Of a stretch of 64,000 nucleotides of DNA, positions 41,988-50,163 are shown one piece after another. This DNA comes from Domibacillus robiginosus. Lineage in GTDB: Bacteria; Bacillota; Bacilli; Bacillales; Domibacillaceae. A program made the position numbers and the translations under genes. Where the stretch lies: contig NZ_LAHL01000041.1 of assembly GCF_000966195.1 (NCBI RefSeq), forward strand, positions 1-64,000. The letters run 5' to 3'. Position 1 is the stretch's first letter, and the number at the start of each line of letters is the position of its first letter. A model generated the notes under the pieces. It saw only the letters and a list, made by a program, of their open reading frames with translations. It did not search any database and had not been told where the DNA came from.

Positions 41988-42913
41988 TTAGCGGGCCTTC
42001 TTAACCCATTTTTCAAAACCGTGGCCAATGTGCTCCTCTTTGATAACAAAACGTTCTCCGACTTCAAAACGATCATCTCTATACCAATAAAACGGAATCG
42101 ATACCTCTACATAATCGCCGATTTCTAGTGCTTCTTGTGTTGTTTCTGCAGCGTCCCAGAAAGGAACAACGCCTTCATGCTTGCAGTATGCTTTATAGCC
42201 TTCTCTCAGGCTTTCCGTTAGCTTGCTTTTCACTGACCACTGCTCCTGCTGTGTATGATGGTACCAAACCGTAAATGGCCACGCAGCTTCAATCGCTGTC
42301 ACTTCCCCGTAACAGCCCCAGCAAAGCTTTTGCTCGTCCTTGCCCAGTCCCTTCTCGTCATTAAAATGAGCATTTACGTCATACTCACGCTCTCCACAAC
42401 GCTCACACATCACATTTTCAGCTAATTGTTCTTTCATATAACTCATAATCCATTTATGCGACTGCTGACGTTCGAAAAGGGTTTTCCCAGCATCTGCAGC
42501 ACTTTTGTATTCGACCACATAAAAATCGGATAGGTCTGGCTGGCGGGCTGCCACATTCAAGTCATACTCTGTAAGCAGCATATTGACTGGTGTTCCATTT
42601 GTGATTGAGTTCTGCATGAGCTCTTTTGTAAGCTTGTTACAAACTTGGTGGAAATCCTGCAGCTGCTCCATCTCACCGTTCATCGTGGCGGCATAGCTGA
42701 CAAACCGACTGACCGCCGCAAAGTAGAACCAAAATTCTGTTGTTCTTTGATCGTGCGGAGCATTAATTTGGACGCTTGGCGGGATGATTCCGGACACTTT
42801 TCTGCAACTTGCCCCCAGTACGGGCGATCTTCCCAGCACCAACCGCCTGAAAAGGTCACATGCTCTTTATTGAACAGGGATGGTGAGACCTCCACTTTTA
42901 ACGCTGTATTCAT
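41988..42913 (-). pseudogene. Frameshifted mobile-element gene with zinc knuckle
   Basis: ATG 42913 behind GGAGG reads MNTALKVEVSPSLFNKEHVT to PYWGQVAEKCPESSRQASK; near 42765-42775 a shift is needed to join HDQRTTEFWFYFAAVSRFVS and the rest, which runs to 41988. The repaired protein is about 308 residues, with a zinc-knuckle-like CERC...CWGC (about residues 175-210 of the repaired product) and C-terminal RFVIKEEHIGHGFEKWVKKA. It overlaps the end of recU by 47 bases. Such genes sit beside recU in conjugative or phage elements; function unknown. Confidence 0.6.
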
Positions 42914-43532
42914 CGTTTTTTCCTCCTGTCTGGCAGTGGGCCAGGTAGTCTAATGCAACGCCGCGTGTCGGCATGATCCGTGGGCAATGTTTATCGATGT
43001 CTTCCAGAGGAATGTGCTTTGGTCCACCGTTTTTCGATGCAAACCAGTATTTGTTGAAAAAGTCGATCGGCACAAAATACGTTTTGTACAGGGAAGCGAA
43101 TTCCACAATCAGAAAGGCGATCCCGTTATGTTCCTGGCCAAAATTTTTCAAGAAGCTGACCTGGTGCGCATGCACATTACTGAGCGGAAAATACTTCTCT
43201 TCCAGCGTGCTTTTTGCATCAAAGGCAAGGGCTCGTCCATTCGCGCAGCCGTAATAATCAACGGTGCTTTTTTTGATGTATTTTATTGTTTTGTCTCTGC
43301 CTTCCTTTGTTGGTGTAGGCACTTCCTGGACGGATGCTAAACCAGCAAGATCGTATATTTCGTTTGTTTTATTGATAATGTTCTGCAGCTGCATGCCCCG
43401 GTTGGCATGGCTGACCTTTGGGCGTGTCGTTCTCGGCTTATATGATCGTTTTGCCACTGATTCGTCCTTCCCCCGCGTCCTGGCTTCCCAGTACGTCGAA
43501 TATGTTAATTTGGATTTTTTCAAATTCGGCAT
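42867..43532 (-). CDS. recU: RecU-family Holliday junction resolvase (mobile-element type)
   Basis: A 221-residue endonuclease-like protein. The core shows NRGMQLQNIINKTNEIYD, DYYGCANGRALAFDAKSTLE (catalytic Asp and Glu/Lys region), HAHQVSFLKNFGQEHNGIAF and LIVEFASLYKTYFVPIDFF, in the order of RecU. It is longer at the N-terminus by a basic segment. Chromosomal RecU resolves junctions in recombination; copies like this belong to phages or conjugative elements. The ribosome site is weak, so translation may be coupled to the upstream small gene. Confidence 0.75.
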   Translation of the reverse strand: MPNLKKSKLTYSTYWEARTRGKDESVAKRSYKPRTTRPKVSHANRGMQLQNIINKTNEIYDLAGLASVQEVPTPTKEGRDKTIKYIKKSTVDYYGCANGRALAFDAKSTLEEKYFPLSNVHAHQVSFLKNFGQEHNGIAFLIVEFASLYKTYFVPIDFFNKYWFASKNGGPKHIPLEDIDKHCPRIMPTRGVALDYLAHCQTGGKNDEYSVKSGGLTIPVQ

Positions 43533-43533
43533 C

Positions 43534-43720
43534 TTCGGCAGCCTGCTTCTTTTTGCTGAGCTTTTCGAGCATCGGCTTGTAGGTACGATAGTGATCCTTC
43601 TGACAGCTTTTCTGGCCGGTGCTGTCCCACTACCATCTTTACGTATTGCTTAACGTTTTTCGATTTTGCCGGATCATGGATCACACCGGTCCTTTCCTGC
43701 ACGTGGAAGCCCCTTAGCAT
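43534..43720 (-). pseudogene. Small gene upstream of recU, probably frameshifted
   Basis: MLRGFHVQERTGVIHDPAKS and KNVKQYVKMVVGQHRPEKL read from about 43720; beyond about 43610 the neighbouring frame (KDHYRTYKPMLEKLSKKKQA, AEDAEFEKIQ) looks more like coding than the original one. A single shift would give a protein that overlaps the recU start. Not recognised. Confidence 0.35.
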
Positions 43721-43803
43721 GGTTTCCCGTATACAAGAAATTCAATCACCCAGCAAATCCTTCTTTTCCGCCCCACCATGCATTTCATTTTAATACCTAA
43801 CTT

Positions 43804-43816
43804 TTTTTGTATAAAA
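43804..43816 (+). promoter_or_regulatory. TTTTTGTATAAAA motif
   Basis: Third direct copy of the 13-mer, about 70 bases before the small ORF at 43883. See the copies at 36945 and 37194. Confidence 0.4.
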
Positions 43817-43882
43817 TACCGTAAGCCTTTACGTATAACACATTTGAACCAAGATAAACTACTCAAAAAAGGAGTGGTTATT

Positions 43883-44032
43883 CTGGAAGAAATAACAGTA
43901 ATTCTTTCTGCTGAACTGGGTCGTTTAATAGACGATTATTATAAGTGCCCTCATGCTCATCTTAGAGAACAAATTCAAAGTGACATCCAACTTTTGAATG
44001 AAGCACTTATGCAATGTGAAGAACCGATGTAG
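43883..44032 (+). CDS. Small helical protein, possible CTG start
   Basis: AAAGGAG is followed at 8 bases by CTG, opening about 49 residues: LEEITVILSAELGRLIDDYY, KCPHAHLREQIQSDIQLLNE. A helical hairpin reminiscent in size and shape of the Spo0E-like and aspartyl-phosphate phosphatase peptides, but the SQELD signature is missing. Its promoter region carries the TTTTTGTATAAAA motif, like the Spo0E-like gene. Start codon uncertain. Confidence 0.5.
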   Translation: MEEITVILSAELGRLIDDYYKCPHAHLREQIQSDIQLLNEALMQCEEPM

Positions 44033-44088
44033 AAATATATCGGTTTTTACTTTTTTTGAATTTTACACAATGTTAACTACGTTTAAAA

Positions 44089-44325
44089 TCAGCCATACCA
44101 TTTATCAATGTCATATTCCCCTGCTGTAAATTGCCACTGTTCTCCGTTAAGAAATCGAACAGCAACAGCAGTTTGCTGCAAATTAGCTTTGACCTCAACA
44201 ATACTTCCAAGCCCATACTGGTCACGCTCGTTACCTTTTAGCGAACTCAAATGTTTGTTATGAGCCAAAATGAATATTTTGCGTTCGACTTCACTTAAAT
44301 TTTCATAGCCTTCAACTGGTTTCAT
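44089..44325 (-). CDS. Small hypothetical protein
   Basis: A protein of about 78 residues starting MKPVEGYENLSEVERKIFIL, then GLGSIVEVKANLQQTAVAVR and QWQFTAGEYDIDKWYG. The second half looks like a small beta-sheet domain. AGAGGT stands 5-6 bases before the ATG at 44325. Not recognised; mobile-element cargo by context. Confidence 0.55.
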   Translation of the reverse strand: MKPVEGYENLSEVERKIFILAHNKHLSSLKGNERDQYGLGSIVEVKANLQQTAVAVRFLNGEQWQFTAGEYDIDKWYG

Positions 44326-44517
44326 ACCTCTTTTTTCCTTTCTAAGATTATTCGCCTTCCGTTTTGTTCCTCCAGATCCTCTGCACCATTGCCACTGCAC
44401 TTATTCACACCTGTTTATCCTTTAGATTATCCACATATCGGCTGAACATTCGATGCCCTTTCAAGCTTTGTGCTGTCACAACGCCTGCGAACTGAACAAG
44501 TATTTCTTCTGGATCCT

Positions 44518-44897
44518 CTAAAGGTTATGTTTATACAGCAAAAAGCCGTACCAGTATGACAACTGATACGGCTTCTTTTGATTAAAAGGTATTGTTTTTC
44601 TTTTATTTATTGGAATTTCCAAACACACAACTTTCTGGTTCAACTGATATTCCCAACCGTACCTATTTACTATTTTCTTAACGATAAATATGCCCTGGCT
44701 CCTCACCTTTCCCTGTTGTACTTTTTAGTTAAGAAACCACTTTTAAAAATATGTTCTTTTTTATGATTTTGAGCCGACAGCTTTTTGGCTTGCAAAAGTG
44801 CGGATAACCTTGGATTACTCATGCTTAATGGTATGGATTCAATCAAATAAACTTCCTTGGAAAGAGTGGTTAAGTACTCGAGTGCTTTATCATACAT
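44518..44897 (-). other. Coding-like debris
   Basis: A 64-codon frame from 44897 (MYDKALEYLTTLSKEVYLIE) and a second frame from 44706 with GIFIVKKIVNRYGWEYQLNQ. The latter resembles the last motif of histidine kinases (GLYIVKKI-YGW), so this may be the end of a deleted sensor kinase. Neither frame has a good ribosome site. Confidence 0.3.
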
Positions 44898-45092
44898 TTC
44901 CAGCTGAAGCAGTATATACAGAGATCAGCGCCATTGTATCATTATACTTAATGAAAACTTACCTGGAGAAAAGCAATGGGGGAAATGGGTGTATAAAGTT
45001 TGCCCTTTTCAAGGCATTCGGACAAGTTAACTGAACTGCCCTTCACTTTTATGAGGAAGGTTTATTTTAAAGTTTAATGGGATTGTAAAAGC

Positions 45093-45144
45093 AAAAAAGA
45101 CCTTATGGTACTTTCGATAAAAGTATCTGTGCAAGGTCTTTTTT
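45093..45144. terminator. Bidirectional terminator
   Basis: AAAAAAGACCTT and AAGGTCTTTTTT form the base of a long stem with an inner GTACTTT/AAAGTAT pairing. It lies 25 bases beyond the stop of the leftward gene at 45169. Confidence 0.7.
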
Positions 45145-45168
45145 GATGGCCGCAGGCATATCCTTGGC

Positions 45169-45645
45169 TCAATGATCGTTTTCCTGCTCAAGCCGGCCGT
45201 CTTGCTGCCCCGCTAATTCCATTTCATGATAAAGCGAGAGTTCAGAAAGATCAGTGTGTTTGTCAGGGTCGACTTTGTTGGTCAGGTAACTTTCATAACG
45301 TGCGTCCATCATACCGATGAATCCTTCCGGTTTGTCTAAAACAGTCTGCCCAGTTAATTCATAAGCAGGCAGCGCAGTTTGAACAAAACGTAATTTTTCG
45401 TGATGGGTAAAGTTGTCCCAATCCGTCACGGAAAACGAGTGAAGAGTTTCTTTGCTGATGGCCTGTTCACCCCCAAAACCGGGCTCCTCCCCACCTGTAT
45501 TTTGGGAAGCAACAAGGGATTCTATATTCCCAAACAAACTGGAATCAGCCCCTTTTTCCCATATAGCGGATAAGCTTAACCCTGCACCAACACCTAGTAA
45601 TACCATAAAAACCGGCGCAAGCAGTAACATAAGTACGTATTTCAT
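45169..45645 (-). CDS. Secreted or membrane-anchored hypothetical protein
   Basis: A protein of about 158 residues: an N-terminal hydrophobic signal/anchor (MKYVLMLLLAPVFMVLLGVG), a Gly/Glu-rich linker, then VTDWDNFTHHEKLRFVQTAL and GFIGMMDARYESYLTNKVDP, an acidic helical domain outside the membrane. AAAGGAGGTG precedes the ATG at 45645. The pattern recalls DUF6241-type proteins but this is uncertain. Confidence 0.6.
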   Translation of the reverse strand: MKYVLMLLLAPVFMVLLGVGAGLSLSAIWEKGADSSLFGNIESLVASQNTGGEEPGFGGEQAISKETLHSFSVTDWDNFTHHEKLRFVQTALPAYELTGQTVLDKPEGFIGMMDARYESYLTNKVDPDKHTDLSELSLYHEMELAGQQDGRLEQENDH

Positions 45646-46046
45646 GATAGGCACCTCCTTTTTTACGTAGTGTGCCAGGTGTCCCAATGTAAATAGTTAT
45701 CGAGGATTTTTGCTTTGTTGCTTTCTCGTAAAACAAAGGCGTCGTTCCCCGTAACTCCTATCTTTTCTACAAAAACGGAAATTTATACAAAAAACGTGAA
45801 ATATATTCACTTTTTCGACAGTCTCGTTAACAGAGAGCCCTTAAGAGAGCCCTGGATAAAAAACATGCTGTGCGAAAAATATGATCCGTAACATTAAAAT
45901 CTCAACCCCCTTGGATGGGGTTTTATATTACACTTAAAAAGAACGTATATTTCGAGTAAAGTGAGTCTTAAGTGAACCTCTCCAACGAATTGCAAGGTAA
46001 TTTGAAGAAGTTTTCTGGCCTCTAATGCAATACATACTCGTAAACA
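45646..46046. other. Intergenic region
   Basis: No gene. It holds an inverted copy of the TTTTTGTATAAA motif (about 45782-45794) and an AACCCC/GGGGTT hairpin with a short T-run at about 45901-45926 with no gene in front. Confidence 0.45.
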
Positions 46047-46085
46047 AAAAAGCTTTATGGCAGCTCCTGCTGCCATAAAGCTTTT
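46047..46085. terminator. Terminator after HAD hydrolase gene
   Basis: AAAAGCTTTATGGCAG pairs perfectly with CTGCCATAAAGCTTTT around a 6-base loop. Confidence 0.9.
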
Positions 46086-46107
46086 ACAAAAACGGAGATC
46101 TTTTGTT

Positions 46108-46764
46108 TTATAGACGCAGGAAACGAATGAGTTCATCAAGAGGCATTTCTTCCATCGAAGTGAGGCGATGGTCCACTTCACAAAAAGACAAGCCGCTTGT
46201 TACCTGGTTTGGTACAATGACACAGCGCATACCTGCTCTTTTAGCAGCCAGTGCACCATTAGCAGAATCTTCAAATACAAGACACTCTTCCGGCTTTAGC
46301 CCAAGACATTCTGCTGTTTGTACATACAGAGCCGGATCTGGTTTTACTTTTTCCACATCGTCCGCTGTTCGAATACATTCAAAATGTTCAAGAAGGCCCA
46401 AGTTTCCTAAGTGGGTAGAGATCCATTTAAAATCAGAGCTCGAAGCAAGGCCGATCTTTAAGCCAAGCGCTTTAGCAGAAGCCAAATAAGCTTCCACTCC
46501 TGGCCGTGCTTTCTCAGAAGCAATTCTCTGATCAAACCGTTCTATTCTAAGTTTTCTTAGTGCTTCATGATCAAGCTGTTTGTTAACCTGCTCTTCCATG
46601 AAAACGAAAGGATCAAAATCAGATTTTGTTCCTACTAATTCAGCCCATTTACCAAGCGGCAGGTCACATTGATGCTCTTGAAAAATTTCCTGAAGCACCT
46701 CATATTCATGAAGCTCTGTATCCAAAATCAGCCCGTCAAAATCAAAAATAACGCCTTTAATCAT
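46108..46764 (-). CDS. HAD superfamily hydrolase (YhcW/beta-phosphoglucomutase-like)
   Basis: A protein of about 218 residues. Motif 1 is VIFDFDGLILDTE (nucleophile Asp and acid/base Asp, followed by DTE), motif 2 GLASSSD, motif 3 KVKPDPALY with Lys, and motif 4 VFEDSANGALAAKRAG. The cap domain lies between about 15 and 90. Length and motifs fit YhcW-type phosphatases or beta-phosphoglucomutase relatives acting on sugar phosphates. I start it at the ATG at 46764, as AAAGG touches the earlier ATG. It lies downstream of the sugar importer but with its own spacing. Confidence 0.85.
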   Translation of the reverse strand: MIKGVIFDFDGLILDTELHEYEVLQEIFQEHQCDLPLGKWAELVGTKSDFDPFVFMEEQVNKQLDHEALRKLRIERFDQRIASEKARPGVEAYLASAKALGLKIGLASSSDFKWISTHLGNLGLLEHFECIRTADDVEKVKPDPALYVQTAECLGLKPEECLVFEDSANGALAAKRAGMRCVIVPNQVTSGLSFCEVDHRLTSMEEMPLDELIRFLRL

Positions 46765-46987
46765 TTTCTTCATCCTTTCTTTGAATCTCTTTAGTCGGTA
46801 ATTAAAGTAAAAGCCATATAACCGTTCACATACTGCAGTTCTTCTGTCTTCTGCGTATTTGTATATACTTTCTGCTTTACCTTTAGCAATTATAATCTAA
46901 ACAGCTGATTAAATGCTTACCTTAACTATTCCTCCCTCATTTTCCTCAACTAAAAAACCAGACTCAAAAGGAGTCTGGTCCCATTTT

Positions 46988-48049
46988 TTAATAAACATCT
47001 TTCCATTCACCAATGTTTTCTTTATCAAACTTGAATGGTTCACCCAGCATAACCTGTGTTCCATCTCCATCCTCTACCACTGCTTTTTCACCGAGACGTC
47101 CAGCTTCAAATGTATCGCCTGCTTTCCCTTCCATGTCGCCTTCTACAAGTGCTGCCGCTGTAAAGCCCGAGGAATAGCCGACATCAATTGGGTTCCACAA
47201 ATACATCCAAGGTGAAACTCCACTTTCGATATAACTAGCCATTTCACTTGGCAGTCCAAGGCCGGTAAGTGCAATTTTCCCGCCAAGTCCTTTGTCCGTT
47301 AACACTTTCCCTGCAGCTGCGATGCCAACTGTTGTCGGTGCGATAATCGCTTTTAAATCCGGATATGTTTTTAAAAGTGCTTCTGTTTCCGATACGCTTT
47401 TGTCACGCAGATCATCACCGTATGCTACTTTGACAAGCTCAATGTCTTTGTATTCTGGTTTTTCAAGTTCTTTTTGCATGTATTCAATCCAAAGGTTCTG
47501 GTTGGTCGCCTGTGATGTTGCACTCAACACTGCAATTTGGCCTTTGCCGCCGATCATTTCAGAAACCGCTTCTATTTGAATACGGCCGATCGCTTCTGGG
47601 TCCGCCTGGTTGACGTGTGTAACACGGCTGTCCGTATTTACCGCTGAATCTACTGAAATCACTTCGATTCCGGCGTCCATTGCTTTTGTCAGGGCCGGCT
47701 GAAGCGCATCCGGATCATTTCCTGAAATCACAATAGAGTCAACCTGCTGTGTAATTAGCTGCTCAATAATTTGAATCTGCCCCTCTGCCGTTGGCTGATC
47801 AGGTGCACGAAGAATTGCCTCTCCGCCAATTTCATTGATCGCTTCTTCAAATCCTTCCATCATTTTTTCCCCATATGGATTCCCCGTGTTTTTAAAAATA
47901 AATGCATATTTTTTAGGGCCGTCATTTTTACTCGTTGAATCACCGTCAGCACCGTTTGATGCATTGCCGCCTGGGCTGCCCTGGCTGCATGCCGATAAAA
48001 TCGAGAATACGAGTACCAATGATAAGACCAATGTCCAATATTTTTTCAT
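46988..48049 (-). CDS. RhaS/LsrB-like sugar-binding lipoprotein
   Basis: A 353-residue type I periplasmic-binding fold (Peripla_BP_4) protein with lipobox LSAC near residue 21. KKYAFIFKNTGNPYGEKMME opens the mature domain; GLGLPSEMASYIESG and LWNPIDVGYSSGFTAAALVE are signatures of the RhaS/LsrB group. It captures a sugar for the two permeases and ATPase encoded just upstream (56-base gap). The sugar is not certain; the lacZ gene in the same module suggests a galactoside or related sugar. AAGGGGGAG precedes the ATG. Confidence 0.85.
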   Translation of the reverse strand: MKKYWTLVLSLVLVFSILSACSQGSPGGNASNGADGDSTSKNDGPKKYAFIFKNTGNPYGEKMMEGFEEAINEIGGEAILRAPDQPTAEGQIQIIEQLITQQVDSIVISGNDPDALQPALTKAMDAGIEVISVDSAVNTDSRVTHVNQADPEAIGRIQIEAVSEMIGGKGQIAVLSATSQATNQNLWIEYMQKELEKPEYKDIELVKVAYGDDLRDKSVSETEALLKTYPDLKAIIAPTTVGIAAAGKVLTDKGLGGKIALTGLGLPSEMASYIESGVSPWMYLWNPIDVGYSSGFTAAALVEGDMEGKAGDTFEAGRLGEKAVVEDGDGTQVMLGEPFKFDKENIGEWKDVY

Positions 48050-48105
48050 AACCTGCTCCCCCTTGCTTTTTTTGTACTGTATAAACAGGCAGTGCCTGGT
48101 AATAC

Positions 48106-49113
48106 CTACTTTTTAAAACGTGACAGGTTCAATTTGGGTACGATAACCGCAAACAAAAGCAGTGCGCCTACCACGATGAGCAGTGTCTGCGATGGAATGT
48201 TGATAAGTCCTAGGCCATACTGCAAATAACCGACGATTAAAATGGCAATCACGGTACCAATCAGGCGGCCTTTTCCGCCTGCTGTGCTGATTCCTCCAAG
48301 GGCTGCCATGGCGATCACATCAAGCTCGTACATACTGGCTATATTTGGCCGTGTGCTGCCCATCCTGGATGCGAGGAAAACCGCGGTAACTGCCGACATT
48401 AATCCGGCTAGTGTAAAAACAATGACTTTTACCCGGTCCACATTTACTCCGGAAAATTTACTGGCGACATCATTATGACCGATCGCATAAATGTGGCGAC
48501 CGAATGTTGTTTTATGAAGCAGCAGCCCAAACAGAAATGCCACTATTACAAACAGAATCAAAATAAAAGGAATTCCATATATATAACCCCATCCAAAAAA
48601 ACCGAACCATTCCGGAAAATTTCCGGAGGCCTGATCCTCTAGAATAATGTAGGCAATGCCGCGGTACAGAATCATCGTAGCAAGCGTAATGATAACCGCT
48701 GAGAGTTCTTTAAATTTTACGATCAATAGTCCGTTGACTAAGCCGCAGATCGCCCCGACCAGCAAGCAGGTCACAACCGCCATTTCCATTGAAGCCCCAA
48801 GGCTGTTGTACACAGTTGCCATTACAACAGACGATAGTGCTACAGTGGAACCGACTGAAATATCGATATCCCTCATGATCATAATGAAGGCCATTGGAAA
48901 AACGATAAATGCTTTGTCTAAAAACACCATCGTCGCATCCCGGAGACTGTTTATATTTAAGAAGTAAGGGGAAAGGCTTGTGTTCAGAGCGATAACACCA
49001 ATAAGTATCGCCGCAAGCAGCCACTCCCACTGGAAGAAAAACTGCCTGGTTGAAAAAGGACGATCGGCTGACAGCGTCCGCTGCATATAAGGCTGTATGT
49101 TTTTTTGCGCCAT
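48106..49113 (-). CDS. Sugar ABC transporter permease (RbsC/RhaQ type)
   Basis: A 335-residue permease with 8-10 membrane helices. DIDISVGSTVALSSVVMATV and IYAIGHNDVASKFSGVNVDR are hallmark segments of the BPD_transp_2 (RbsC) family, as is ALGGISTAGGKGRLIGTVIA. AAGGAG precedes the ATG. It follows the first permease by 2 bases and together they should form the heterodimeric channel. Confidence 0.88.
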   Translation of the reverse strand: MAQKNIQPYMQRTLSADRPFSTRQFFFQWEWLLAAILIGVIALNTSLSPYFLNINSLRDATMVFLDKAFIVFPMAFIMIMRDIDISVGSTVALSSVVMATVYNSLGASMEMAVVTCLLVGAICGLVNGLLIVKFKELSAVIITLATMILYRGIAYIILEDQASGNFPEWFGFFGWGYIYGIPFILILFVIVAFLFGLLLHKTTFGRHIYAIGHNDVASKFSGVNVDRVKVIVFTLAGLMSAVTAVFLASRMGSTRPNIASMYELDVIAMAALGGISTAGGKGRLIGTVIAILIVGYLQYGLGLINIPSQTLLIVVGALLLFAVIVPKLNLSRFKK

Positions 49114-49115
49114 GG

Positions 49116-50150
49116 CTAAATTCTCCTTCTCAGTAAATGGTTTCGTTCTACACCGCGTTTTACTGCCACATTCAATAACACAGCGACTAAGATAATGGTG
49201 CCTTCAACACCCTTTTGCCAAAATGGTGAGACATTCATCAAAGGTAGCGCATTGTTTAAAATACCGATTAACACTGCACCTAAAATCACACCACTCAGCT
49301 TCCCAGAGCCGCCTGCGATGCTAACACCCCCCAGGATACATGCCGCGATAACACTAAGTTCAAACCCCGACGCAGTATCTCCCTGGGCAGAAGCGAATTT
49401 GGAAACCCAAAGTACACCACATAACCCAGACAATCCGCCCATTAACGTATACACAAGCATTAAGATTTTTTTTTCATTAATACCAGTTACTTTAGCGGAT
49501 TCAGGATTGCTGCCGACCGCATAAATGTGGCGGCCTGTCCGGGTATGGCTGATAAAGTAATAAGCAGCTATATAAATAAAGATTGCAATCAAAATGAGTG
49601 TATTAATGCCTAATATGCTGCTTGTCGCAATGCCTACGAAGCTTTCGGACATTTGATAGGAGCTAATCCATTTCCCATCACTAACCATGTAAGTAAAACC
49701 CCGATAAATGTTCATCATGGCAAGTGTCGCAATAATCGGCAAAACCCCAAGCCATGAGACAAGCCCGCCTATGATTAGTCCACAGAAAATACCAATACCG
49801 ATTCCTGTTATAACAGCAAGAACGGGTGAAAAGCCGCTATTTATGCTTACAATTTGGGCAACAAGCATGCCGGAAAGAGCGAGTGTGGCCCCAATAGACA
49901 AATCAATTCCCCTTGTCACAAGTACCAGCATCATACCAACGGCTAAGATGGATAAAATAGCAGTATTGGTCGCCATGTCCATCACATTTTCAACGGTTAA
50001 AAAACTAGAGTTGCGAATTTGCACGCCAATTGCCAGTAAGATAATAAATATCAGCAGGCCTATTTCACGAAATTTAGCTACACTCGCAAGCTTTGATTCT
50101 TTTTTTACAACCGGCTCCGCTGGCGGTACATTTGCTGTTTGAACAGCCAT
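49116..50150 (-). CDS. Sugar ABC transporter permease (RbsC/RhaP type)
   Basis: A permease of about 344 residues of the same family as the next gene: RGIDLSIGATLALSGMLVAQ, IYAVGSNPESAKVTGINEKK and CILGGVSIAGGSGKLSGVIL are present. The start at 50150 (MAVQTANVPPAEP) follows AAGGAGGG; the frame extends 45 bases upstream into the ATPase gene without a ribosome site. Two distinct permeases, as in RhaPQ, LsrCD and YtfT/YjfF systems, set it apart from the single RbsC. Confidence 0.87.
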   Translation of the reverse strand: MAVQTANVPPAEPVVKKESKLASVAKFREIGLLIFIILLAIGVQIRNSSFLTVENVMDMATNTAILSILAVGMMLVLVTRGIDLSIGATLALSGMLVAQIVSINSGFSPVLAVITGIGIGIFCGLIIGGLVSWLGVLPIIATLAMMNIYRGFTYMVSDGKWISSYQMSESFVGIATSSILGINTLILIAIFIYIAAYYFISHTRTGRHIYAVGSNPESAKVTGINEKKILMLVYTLMGGLSGLCGVLWVSKFASAQGDTASGFELSVIAACILGGVSIAGGSGKLSGVILGAVLIGILNNALPLMNVSPFWQKGVEGTIILVAVLLNVAVKRGVERNHLLRRRI

Positions 50151-50163
50151 GATGTTACCCTCC

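Noticed and set aside
43264-43653. 129-codon + strand frame
   Set aside because: Overlaps recU and its upstream gene in antisense; the recU motifs on the other strand are clear.
49708-50142. 144-codon + strand frame
   Set aside because: Shadow of the RbsC-type permease, whose signatures lie on the minus strand.
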